Source: Sulfurimonas hydrogeniphila (lineage in GTDB: Bacteria > Campylobacterota > Campylobacteria > Campylobacterales > Sulfurimonadaceae). From it: a DNA stretch of 64,000 bases. Each line of letters begins with the position of its first letter. Position 1 is the first letter of the stretch. Shown piece by piece: positions 23,541 through 31,239 of the stretch. Under the pieces are notes generated by a model that saw only the letters and a program-made list of their open reading frames with translations, did not search any database and had not been told where the DNA came from. Made by a program: the position numbers and the translations under genes. The stretch lies in contig NZ_CP035534.1 of the NCBI RefSeq assembly GCF_009068765.1, positions 2,232,001 to 2,296,000 on the forward strand. The letters are read 5' to 3'.

Positions 23541-24998
23541 ATGGCAAAAAGAACTATTACAGTAGCACGCGGAGACGGAATCGGTCCTGAGATTATGGAT
23601 GCAAGTATCAGAGTACTTGATGCTGCCGGCGCAGATGTAGAGTGGGAACACATTGATGTTGGAGAGAAAGTATACCTTGCAGGAAATACTTCAGGAATTA
23701 CTGATGAAGCATGGGAGTCTATCAAAAAGAACAAAGTGCTTTTCAAGGCACCTATTACAACACCTCAGGGAGGCGGATACAAAAGTTTAAATGTAACTAT
23801 CCGTAAAACACTTGGTTTGTATGCGAATGTTCGTCCGGCTATCTCTTATGATCCGTTTATACCTTCAAGATACCCGGGTATGAATGTTGTCACTATTCGT
23901 GAGAATGAAGAAGATTTATATGCAGGGATAGAGCACCAGCAAACACCGGAAGTAACACAGTGTCTTAAAATCATTACAAGACCGGGTTGTGAAAAAATAT
24001 GCCAGTACGCATTTGAATATGCCAAAGCATACGGCAGAAAAAGAATTACATGTATGATCAAAGACAACATCATGAAAATAACAGATGGTCTTTTTGTAAA
24101 AGTATTCTACGAAACTGCCAAAAAATACCCTGAAATTCAGGCGGATGACTGGATTATAGACATCGGTATGGCAAAACTTGTTGATGCGCCTGAAGATTTC
24201 GACATGGTGTTAATGCCTAACCTTTACGGAGATGTTGCAACAGATATACTTGGACTTATGACTGGTTCTGTCGGGATTGCACCGGGTGCGAATGTTGGTG
24301 CCGATATAGCAATGTATGAAGCAATTCACGGTTCTGCACCGCGTCATGCCGGAAAGAACAAAGCAAATCCGTCAGGTCTTTTACTCTCTGGTGTGATGAT
24401 GATGGTACAGGTAGGACAGCCTGAAGTAGCTGAAAAAGTACACAATGCCTGGTTGAAAACAATAGAAGACGGTATTGTGACATATGACCTTGCCAGAAAA
24501 CTCAAAGCACAGGGCAAAGAACATACAGAAGTCGGAACAAAAGAGTTCGCTGATGCTGTCATTGAAAGACTGGGACAGGAGCCATCAACACTTGCTCCTG
24601 TAAGATATGACAAAGCGATTCAGATCAAAAAACCTGTTCTGTCAAATGTAAGAAACGAAAAAATGGATCTTATCGGTGTGGATATCTTTACAAGAGATGA
24701 CTGTGATGCAAATACTATCGGTGACAAACTGGTTGAGCTGGCAAAAGATACAGGTATGGCACTCAAAATGATCTCTAACCGTGGTCAGAAGGTCTACCCG
24801 AACGGTCACCCGGAAACTTTCCTGACAGACCACTGGAGATGCAGATACTATGCTAAAAACCAAGGGGATATCATAAGCAACAGTGATATTACAGATATGA
24901 TGAACAGAATTGATGCAGCAGGCATAGAGGTTATCAAAACTGAAAACCTTTATATGCTTAACGGTGAACGCGCATACTCTTTAGGACAAGGCGAATAA
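23541..24998 (+). CDS. icd: NADP-type isocitrate dehydrogenase (long form)
   Basis: Converts isocitrate and 2-oxoglutarate; in autotrophs using the reductive TCA cycle it works in the carboxylating direction. 485 residues. ARGDGIGPEIMDASIRVLDA at the N-terminus, YANVRPAISYDPFIP, ENEEDLYAGIEH, MIKDNIMKITDGLF and MPNLYGDVATDILGLMTG, HGSAPRHAGKNKANPSG are the isocitrate/isopropylmalate dehydrogenase motifs; the extra C-terminal part (about 345-485) marks the long Thermus-type form. Coenzyme choice is from family memory. Strong ribosome site, single-gene unit followed by a hairpin. Confidence 0.9.
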   Translation: MAKRTITVARGDGIGPEIMDASIRVLDAAGADVEWEHIDVGEKVYLAGNTSGITDEAWESIKKNKVLFKAPITTPQGGGYKSLNVTIRKTLGLYANVRPAISYDPFIPSRYPGMNVVTIRENEEDLYAGIEHQQTPEVTQCLKIITRPGCEKICQYAFEYAKAYGRKRITCMIKDNIMKITDGLFVKVFYETAKKYPEIQADDWIIDIGMAKLVDAPEDFDMVLMPNLYGDVATDILGLMTGSVGIAPGANVGADIAMYEAIHGSAPRHAGKNKANPSGLLLSGVMMMVQVGQPEVAEKVHNAWLKTIEDGIVTYDLARKLKAQGKEHTEVGTKEFADAVIERLGQEPSTLAPVRYDKAIQIKKPVLSNVRNEKMDLIGVDIFTRDDCDANTIGDKLVELAKDTGMALKMISNRGQKVYPNGHPETFLTDHWRCRYYAKNQGDIISNSDITDMMNRIDAAGIEVIKTENLYMLNGERAYSLGQGE

Positions 24999-25005
24999 AA
25001 ACCAT

Positions 25006-25061
25006 ACCTTTATCCCTCCTTTTTTAGGGGAAAAGGAGGGAAATACCACATAAAGATAAAG
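25006..25061 (+). terminator. Hairpin after icd
   Basis: CCCTCCTTTT (25014-25023) and AAAAGGAGGG (25031-25040) pair over a seven-base loop; outer ACCTTTATC and GATAAAGGT boxes can extend it. There is no T run after it, so its strength as a terminator is uncertain. Confidence 0.6.
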
Positions 25062-25134
25062 GTTTGTTTCGCTACACTACAGATAAAAATCTGAATCGAA
25101 TTAATACCGCCTTTATGCAATAGGAGTTTAAAAA

Positions 25135-26112
25135 ATGAATATCGATATAATTTTACAAAATATGTTAAATCCGCCTGTTTTATTCTTTTTTTTAGGAATG
25201 CTGGCCATTTTCTTAAAATCTGATTTAACTATTCCGCAGCCATTACCTAAACTGTTTTCTCTTTATTTGCTTATAGCAATTGGTTTGCACGGCGGACATG
25301 AACTTTCCCAAAGCGGACTCAGCACATACATCTTTAAAGCACTGCTTATTGCAGTAGTTATGTCCATGCTTGTTCCTGTATACAGCTTTTTTATCTTAAG
25401 AATGAAAATAGATGTTTACAATGCCATTGCCATTGCGGCGACTTTTGGGTCTATCAGTGCTGTTACTTTTATTACGGGGATTACCTATCTTGACACCATA
25501 GGTGTTGCACATGGCGGATTTATGGTTGCTTCTATGGCGCTTATGGAGTCTCCGGCTATTGTTATAGGTCTGGTCTTTGCAGCACTCTTTGCCAAAAGTC
25601 CTGACGCAGAAGATGAAAATACAAGTATAAAAGAAATTTTGCGGGAAGCTTTTTTAAACCCTTCTGTATTTTTGCTTATAGGCGCGCTTGCCATCGGGAT
25701 ATTGACAGGAGACAAAGGATGGCACTCTATGGAGCCGCTTTTTGGAACGCTCTTTAAAGGGATGCTTGCATTTTTCCTTCTTGACATGGGTCTTGTTGCA
25801 GCAAGAAAAATTCATGAACTGAAAAAAGTGGGTCTGTTTTTGATAGGATTTGCACTCATCATGCCGATGGTCAACGCCTCTGTAGCTGTAGCGGTAGCCT
25901 ATTTCTTCGGAATTGAAAAAGGGGATGCTTTTCTTTTGGCACTGCTCAGTGCGAGTGCCTCTTACATCGCTGTTCCGGCAGCAATGAGACTCTCTGTACC
26001 TGAAGCAAATCCGGGAATATATCTTCCGCTCAGTCTGGCAGTTACCTTCCCATTCAATATTTCATTAGGTATACCGTTGTATTATTATATGATAACAACA
26101 TTTTGGGGGTAA
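25135..26112 (+). CDS. sbtA: SbtA-family sodium-dependent bicarbonate transporter
   Basis: 325 residues, about ten membrane helices in two halves. LYLLIAIGLHGGHELSQSG and IAATFGSISAVTFITGITYL, then SMALMESPAIVIGLVFAALF and ASASYIAVPAAMRLSVPEAN are hallmarks of the SbtA/DUF897 family, with the SGS-like and ESP substrate loops. Followed after three bases by an SbtB-like PII gene, which in cyanobacteria gates this transporter. Supplies HCO3- for reductive carbon fixation; the ion is inferred from the family. Confidence 0.9.
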   Translation: MNIDIILQNMLNPPVLFFFLGMLAIFLKSDLTIPQPLPKLFSLYLLIAIGLHGGHELSQSGLSTYIFKALLIAVVMSMLVPVYSFFILRMKIDVYNAIAIAATFGSISAVTFITGITYLDTIGVAHGGFMVASMALMESPAIVIGLVFAALFAKSPDAEDENTSIKEILREAFLNPSVFLLIGALAIGILTGDKGWHSMEPLFGTLFKGMLAFFLLDMGLVAARKIHELKKVGLFLIGFALIMPMVNASVAVAVAYFFGIEKGDAFLLALLSASASYIAVPAAMRLSVPEANPGIYLPLSLAVTFPFNISLGIPLYYYMITTFWG

Positions 26113-26115
26113 AAG

Positions 26116-26394
26116 ATGAAAAAAATCGAAGTCATCATTGAGTCTGTTTACATAAAGAGACTCTTGAAAGTTTTTAAAAAGCACAAAGTAGACGGATATA
26201 CTGTCATCAAAGATGTAGAAGGCTACGGGGGTCACGGTTTTCAGACAGCAGATGATGTCTCGGATGTACTGAGCAATATCCTGGTCTTCAGTGTTTGTAA
26301 AAAAGAACTGCTGGAGAACATGCAAAAAGATCTTAAAAAGTTTTTGGAGACATACGGGGGAAAATGTATTGTCAGTGATGCTACATTACTGTAG
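26116..26394 (+). CDS. sbtB: SbtB-like PII signalling protein
   Basis: 92 residues with the ferredoxin-like PII fold: MKKIEVIIESVYIKRLLKVF, VDGYTVIKDVEGYGGHGFQT and GGKCIVSDATLL. GYGGHG matches the T-loop region of short SbtB-like proteins that bind cAMP, AMP or ADP and block SbtA. It starts three bases after sbtA. A short C-terminus without the cysteine hairpin of some SbtB proteins. Confidence 0.88.
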   Translation: MKKIEVIIESVYIKRLLKVFKKHKVDGYTVIKDVEGYGGHGFQTADDVSDVLSNILVFSVCKKELLENMQKDLKKFLETYGGKCIVSDATLL

Positions 26395-26424
26395 AGAGTA
26401 TTTAAACAAAGAAAGGGAAAAACA

Positions 26425-27267
26425 ATGTCACAAATATCACGAAGAAACTTTTTAAAGAGTGCAGTAGTCGCCGGTGCCATGCCTTTAATGGCCGGCACCC
26501 AGACAGATTCGAAAAAAACACTGAAGTTTATACATGTAACCGATTCGCATATGGATTTGAGCGACAGTGACAGTGTCGAAGCGATGCAGCTGATGGCTGA
26601 CTTTATCAACACAAACTACAAAGATTTGGATTTTGTTCTCTTTGGCGGTGACAACTTTAACAACAATGCGCCGCAAGACAGTGATGCTTTGAAGTTCAAA
26701 GAGATTGCCGATACGCTTCACTGCCCATACTACACGGTAAGAGGAAACAAAGAATCTTTTCCAAGCGGCGACAAACAGATTAATCTTGAAGCATTTAAAA
26801 ACATGTTCTGCAGTGCAAAAGAGTTACATGTAGAGGGGAAAGACTGGCTGCTGCAAACAAAAGGCTACAATATTTTAGGGCTTGACAGCTGTATAGAAAA
26901 CCACAACAACGGAGTCTATACAGAAGAGACAATCGCTTTTGCCCAAAAAATTCTCGACCAAAACAAACCGACGGTAATACTCAACCACCATCCCTATACA
27001 AACTACTGGGGCGGCACAGAAGAAAAAGATATTCATAAATATGTCCTGAACAACACACAAGAGGTACAAAAAAAACTTTTTAAATATCCAAACCTGATTT
27101 TGACGCTTTCAGGACACAAACATATAGACTCTGTCAAAGAGATTCAGGGGACAAGGGTTATTGTCACACGCGGATTTGTCCGTCCGCTTGACTTGGATAT
27201 GTACCCGATGCGTTATGTTGAACTGAGCGGAAACACAATCAATGAAAAACTTATATATACAGCCTGA
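26425..27267 (+). CDS. Tat-exported metallophosphoesterase
   Basis: 280 residues. MSQISRRNFLKSAVVAGAMP is a twin-arginine signal (SRRNFLK), so a folded, metal-bearing periplasmic enzyme. FIHVTDSHMDLS, DFVLFGGDNFNNN, YYTVRGNKESF, VILNHHPYTN and LTLSGHKHID are the five metal-binding blocks of calcineurin-like phosphoesterases. GNKE replaces the usual GNHE, so one conserved His is Lys. Substrate unknown. Ribosome site AAAGGGAAA. Sits between sbtB and the carbonic anhydrase gene. Confidence 0.88.
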   Translation: MSQISRRNFLKSAVVAGAMPLMAGTQTDSKKTLKFIHVTDSHMDLSDSDSVEAMQLMADFINTNYKDLDFVLFGGDNFNNNAPQDSDALKFKEIADTLHCPYYTVRGNKESFPSGDKQINLEAFKNMFCSAKELHVEGKDWLLQTKGYNILGLDSCIENHNNGVYTEETIAFAQKILDQNKPTVILNHHPYTNYWGGTEEKDIHKYVLNNTQEVQKKLFKYPNLILTLSGHKHIDSVKEIQGTRVIVTRGFVRPLDLDMYPMRYVELSGNTINEKLIYTA

Positions 27268-27327
27268 TTTAGTCTCTATTAAGTAAGCTACCCTTATAAT
27301 TAATATATAAATTAAAAAAGGCAGCTT

Positions 27328-28041
27328 ATGACAAAATTCTCTACAATCGCTTTGACACTCATGGCGAGTTCAACAATTGCATTTGCAGGTGTTGAAGCAC
27401 ATTGGGACTATGCAAAACATGGTCCTCAAGACTGGGGACACTTCAGCGAAACTTGCAAAAAAGGCAAAGAACAGTCCCCTATAAATATAGAAACAGAAAA
27501 TACACAGCAGTTAGACGAGAGTTACACGATTGAACTTTCCGAAGATTACAAAGGTATTTCCACTGTTGTTGATAACGGGCACTCTCTAAAGGTTACCCCG
27601 GTAGATGCAGGCTATATCTCACTGCACGGCAAAGACTACAAACTAAAACAGTTTCATTTTCATGGCATGAGCGAGCATACAATTGACGGCAGAAGATACA
27701 ATGCAGTCGCGCACTTTGTTCATATGGCAAAAGACGGTTCAGTGGCAGTTGTGGCAGTAATGTTTGAAGTCGGAGAAGAAAATCCTGCTTTAGAAAAGAT
27801 TTTACATGCAAAACACAAAATAGCCATAAATCCTAATGATTTGCTGCCTGAAGATACGGATCACTACTATCACTACAAAGGTTCATTTACCACACCACCC
27901 TGTACAGAGGGCGTAGAGTGGTATATTTTCAAAGATACTGTCAATATTTCAAAATCACAACTGGATGCTTTAAGAAAATACTACAGAAACAACGAAAGAC
28001 CGACACAGCCTCTTCACAAAAGAGTTGTCCAAACAAAATAA
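27328..28041 (+). CDS. Periplasmic alpha-carbonic anhydrase
   Basis: 237 residues with signal peptide (to about residue 20, IAFAG). Interconverts CO2 and bicarbonate in the periplasm beside a bicarbonate importer. HWDYAKHGPQDWGHF, KEQSPINIETEN, LKQFHFHGMSEHT, AHFVHM and FTTPPCTEGVEWYIF are the family motifs; the zinc ligands are the two His in FHFH and the one in AHFVH. The Glu two residues before the third His (usually ExHxVH) is Val here (VAHFVH), an unusual change near the metal. Promoter-like TATAAT near 27295. Confidence 0.93.
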   Translation: MTKFSTIALTLMASSTIAFAGVEAHWDYAKHGPQDWGHFSETCKKGKEQSPINIETENTQQLDESYTIELSEDYKGISTVVDNGHSLKVTPVDAGYISLHGKDYKLKQFHFHGMSEHTIDGRRYNAVAHFVHMAKDGSVAVVAVMFEVGEENPALEKILHAKHKIAINPNDLLPEDTDHYYHYKGSFTTPPCTEGVEWYIFKDTVNISKSQLDALRKYYRNNERPTQPLHKRVVQTK

Positions 28042-28053
28042 AACCTGCAGACA

Positions 28054-28092
28054 TTTAGCCGAAATTAGCAAATTTTGCTAAATTTGGCTAAA
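28054..28092. promoter_or_regulatory. Large inverted repeat overlapping the promoter of the RHH-like gene
   Basis: TTTAGCC...TTAGCAAA and TTTGCTAA...GGCTAAA form 19-base arms with a few mismatches. It follows the carbonic anhydrase stop (could end that transcript) and its right end includes TAAAAT five bases before the next ATG, as expected for an autoregulated antitoxin operator. Confidence 0.55.
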
Positions 28093-28099
28093 ATATTTT

Positions 28100-28309
28100 A
28101 TGCAGATAACTATTAACGACTACAACTTACAAAACCTGGAAACATTTACACAGATCCTTAAAAAAGATGAAAGCACACTTATCAATGAAGCCTTGGAACT
28201 CTACTTTGAAGAACAGCAAAAAAAACTATTGGAGAAGAACCTTGCAGATGAAAATGCACTGACTAATCTTGATTATGACGAGTTCTGGGAGGGTGTGGAT
28301 ATTGACTAG
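28100..28309 (+). CDS. Short ribbon-helix-helix-like protein
   Basis: 69 residues: MQITINDYNLQNLETFTQIL, KKDESTLINEALELYFEEQQ, then a charged tail ending EFWEGVDID. A beta strand followed by two helices (with ESTLINEALELY) is the pattern of CopG/RHH DNA-binding antitoxins, and the DYDEFW tail recalls antitoxin C-termini that cover a toxin. No toxin gene follows: the next gene is cobT. A large palindrome immediately upstream fits self-repression. No clear ribosome site. Confidence 0.65.
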   Translation: MQITINDYNLQNLETFTQILKKDESTLINEALELYFEEQQKKLLEKNLADENALTNLDYDEFWEGVDID

Positions 28310-28318
28310 AGAGTTTAT

Positions 28319-28354
28319 AAAGGGGCAGAAAGAACAGTTTTTAAACTGCCCTTT
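28319..28354 (+). terminator. Hairpin after the RHH-like gene
   Basis: GGGCAG (28323-28328) pairs with CTGCCC (28346-28351), extended by AAAG/CTTT, with CTAATTTTG after it. An inner CAGTTT/AAACTG alternative exists. From here to 28523 I see no gene on the plus strand; on the minus strand only an overlapping ORF without support. Confidence 0.55.
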
Positions 28355-28523
28355 CTAATTTTGTTAAAATACACCTGCGATTGAACGAGCAAGCGCTTTT
28401 TCAAGAACCGGACGTGCTTCGTCAAATTTTAAATTCATTTTGTTTGCAGTTTTCATTGTACTACAACCACTAAAAAAGAAAATATTTGTAATTTTTGTTA
28501 CAATTAGAAAAAAGATTCTTATA

Positions 28524-29579
28524 ATGCAGACATATAACATACTGACAAACGACTTAGACTCTCTTCCTGAGGGAAAAGCCGATTTTTTACTTGCCGCAAG
28601 TGTCACAAAGACATGTGAGATAGACAACATTACCCAGGCCGGGATTCCGGGGATGATTCCGCTTACCCCTACACTTGACGCCGAATATATAAGTCATGAA
28701 AAAGTTTTCTCTTTGGGCGAACTTGCCGAAACACCGACAGGTGTCCCTACCCCTGCACTTATTACCCGTGCAGTTCACAATCTGACACCTTTTAGCACTA
28801 TAGAGATTTTGGATTTGGGTCTTGTTTCCCAGCCTAAAAACTGTATCACACACCATTTTGGCATCCGCCCCTCCGAGGCAATAGACAAAGGTGCCGGTAT
28901 CAATGCAAAAGAGGTATTCGCAAAAGGGATGCAGTTTGGAAAGTCCTATGAGCTTAAAGGAAATTATCTTATTTTAGGAGAGAGTACACCCGCGGGAACA
29001 ACCACAGCGACTGCTTCGGCTTTGGCACTCGGCTTTGACTGCGCCGATGATTTTTCCTCAAGTTTCCTACATGTACCCGATGATATTAAAACACAAACGA
29101 TAAACAACGCCCTCTCTTTGCTTGACAATGATATGAGCAATTTTGAAAAGCTTGGCATCGTAAGTGACAATATGCTGCTTTTTTGTGCCGGATTTTTGCT
29201 TGAAGCCTCAAAAAGATTTCAAATCGTCTTAGCCGGCGGAACACAGATGGCAGCCTGTCTGTTAATCGCCGACAAACTCAGGGAAGATGTTTTGATGCGG
29301 GTAAAGCATGACAATATTACCCTTGCAACCACGCAGTGGGTCGCACAAGACAAAAATTCCGATATTGCCCATGTTTTAGAGCAGTTAAGCTATGCACCAC
29401 ATGCCGTTTACACTACATTCAGTTTTGCAAATACCCAGATACCCATACTCAAAAAGTATGACGAGGGCGAAGCAAAAGAGGGCGTAGGTGCTGGGGCTTC
29501 TCTTGCGTACGCCGTGCAAAGCAACATACAAAATCAGGAACTTTTGGAGCAGATTGAGTATTTAATCTATAGTATGTAA
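28524..29579 (+). CDS. cobT: Archaeal/cyanobacterial-type nicotinate-nucleotide phosphoribosyltransferase
   Basis: Activates the lower-ligand base as its alpha-ribotide. 351 residues from MQTYNILTNDLDSLPEGKAD; the longer ORF to 28440 has no ribosome site and covers the upstream gap. GIPGMIPLTPTLDAEYI, TPTGVPTPALITRAV, LILGESTPAGTTTATASALA and VLAGGTQMAACLLIADKL match the TIGR00303 family, distinct from enterobacterial CobT. Placed away from bluB and from cobU-cobS-cobC. Confidence 0.85.
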   Translation: MQTYNILTNDLDSLPEGKADFLLAASVTKTCEIDNITQAGIPGMIPLTPTLDAEYISHEKVFSLGELAETPTGVPTPALITRAVHNLTPFSTIEILDLGLVSQPKNCITHHFGIRPSEAIDKGAGINAKEVFAKGMQFGKSYELKGNYLILGESTPAGTTTATASALALGFDCADDFSSSFLHVPDDIKTQTINNALSLLDNDMSNFEKLGIVSDNMLLFCAGFLLEASKRFQIVLAGGTQMAACLLIADKLREDVLMRVKHDNITLATTQWVAQDKNSDIAHVLEQLSYAPHAVYTTFSFANTQIPILKKYDEGEAKEGVGAGASLAYAVQSNIQNQELLEQIEYLIYSM

Positions 29580-29637
29580 TTCTGCAAAGGTTTTATTACG
29601 TTATAATACTTAAATTTTTTACTCTTAGGATTTTTTC

Positions 29638-31227
29638 ATGTTTGCATCAGTAAAGTCAAAAGTCATTGTCTCCATTGTTGCCTTAAGTGTTCTCGGGCTT
29701 ATCGGAATGTCTTATTATCTCTCCTTTACACTGCACAGCCTTTCAGATACTACCGCAAAAAAATCTTTGAAAATGCTCAGTCAGTCCATATTTCAGACGA
29801 TGACAACAAGCATGATGATGGGAGACCCGGAAGTGGTTCAGACTGCTTTTGAGAGTGCAAAAGGCATTGACGGCATAGAGGACTTGAAAATTGCAAAGTC
29901 AAAAGCTGTTATGGAAGTTTATGCACCAGATGAAACATATACGGCCGACCCTCTTGTGCAAGATGTATTGCAGAACAAAGAGACAAAAATTATCGAAAAA
30001 AATGAAAACGGGCACCATATTATTCGCATGATTAAACCTATGATAGCCGAAAAAAGATGCCTGCAGTGCCACTATAATGCAGAAGTCGGTTATGCACTCG
30101 GTGCCATGGATTTGACGATATCACTGGATAAAAATGATGAAGATATTGCACAGACAAACACAACACTTGTCATCTCTTTGATTCTGGGCAGTATTGCATT
30201 TAGTATGGTTGCCCTGCTCTTTTTCAGCCGTGAAATTTTTACACCGCTGAACAACCTCAAAGAGAGAATTGCAGATCTTGTGCGCGGGAACAAAGATTTA
30301 ACCAAACGTCTTGCCTACAAAAAAGGCAATGAATTCGGAGAGACAGCCAATGAAGTAAATCATTTTATAGAAATGATTCAATCTACAGTAAATGAGGTGA
30401 AATCACTCGGCGAACAAAATAATGAAATTGCTTCTGAAATAGAAATTTCCTCCCACGTCATACGAAAAGGCGTACAGCAGGAGAGAGAGATTGTTTCCAA
30501 AACAAGCAAAAAAACAGAAGATATCCAAACTATTTTAGATGAGACCATAGAGGCGGCCACTGTTACCCAGGAAACCATCCTCAATGCCGAAAAAGAACTC
30601 GAAGAGGCACACAGCTCTTTGGCAAAACTCAACAGTGAAGTAGAACATTTTGTAGAGAGTGAAAACGAACTCTCAAGCGAACTTTTAGTCCTTAAAAATG
30701 ATGCCGACCAGGTCAAGGACGTCCTCAATGTCATCAAAGAGATAGCCGAGCAGACAAACCTTTTAGCTCTCAACGCTGCCATAGAAGCGGCACGCGCAGG
30801 AGAACACGGGCGAGGATTTGCCGTCGTTGCCGATGAAGTCAGAAAGCTTGCAGAACGGACACAAAAAAGTCTGGCGGAGATAGACATCAGCGTCAGTACC
30901 ATTGTACAGGCTATCAATGACGTCAGTGACAAGATGACAATCAATGCACAAAACATTGAAGCCCTTGTCAATATATCTGATGATGTGGAACAAAAAATCA
31001 CGACAACATCGCAAGCGATGCAAATCTCCACACAGATGGCAAACAAATCAAAAGAAGACAGTGAAAAAATGTCGCAGAATATTCAGGAGATCATCACCTA
31101 CATAGAAAAAATCGAAACACTCTCAACAGCCAACGGCACCAGTGTTGTAAGCATTGAAAATGATTTGCAAAAACTCGTGCAGGTTGCCTCTTCTTTACAA
31201 AAAACTATCGACGAATTTAAAAGCTAA
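29638..31227 (+). CDS. Chemoreceptor with a periplasmic c-type haem motif
   Basis: 529 residues. Membrane helix 1 (about 8-30), a periplasmic part (31-175) with [20 protein letters not shown], containing CLQCH, a CxxCH haem c site as in DUF3365/Tll0287-like sensors, helix 2 (about 176-198), a HAMP (about 199-250), and the signalling coiled coil with [20 protein letters not shown] at its tip. Suggests sensing of redox state, O2 or NO. Strong TATAAT near 29603 and AGGA before the start. Single-gene unit, convergent with the helicase. Confidence 0.88.
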   Translation: MFASVKSKVIVSIVALSVLGLIGMSYYLSFTLHSLSDTTAKKSLKMLSQSIFQTMTTSMMMGDPEVVQTAFESAKGIDGIEDLKIAKSKAVMEVYAPDETYTADPLVQDVLQNKETKIIEKNENGHHIIRMIKPMIAEKRCLQCHYNAEVGYALGAMDLTISLDKNDEDIAQTNTTLVISLILGSIAFSMVALLFFSREIFTPLNNLKERIADLVRGNKDLTKRLAYKKGNEFGETANEVNHFIEMIQSTVNEVKSLGEQNNEIASEIEISSHVIRKGVQQEREIVSKTSKKTEDIQTILDETIEAATVTQETILNAEKELEEAHSSLAKLNSEVEHFVESENELSSELLVLKNDADQVKDVLNVIKEIAEQTNLLALNAAIEAARAGEHGRGFAVVADEVRKLAERTQKSLAEIDISVSTIVQAINDVSDKMTINAQNIEALVNISDDVEQKITTTSQAMQISTQMANKSKEDSEKMSQNIQEIITYIEKIETLSTANGTSVVSIENDLQKLVQVASSLQKTIDEFKS

Positions 31228-31239
31228 GGACAGAACTCT

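Noticed and set aside
28364-28630. Minus-strand ORF with a lipobox-like GCST followed by a short helical tail
   Set aside because: It overlaps the cobT start and a likely terminator, has no ribosome site, and the part before GCST is not a clean signal peptide. Not supported as a gene.
30378-31046. 222-residue ORF on the minus strand within the haem chemoreceptor gene
   Set aside because: Serine- and leucine-rich translation antisense to the MCP coiled coil; the same antisense pattern recurs at the other MCP genes. A shadow frame.
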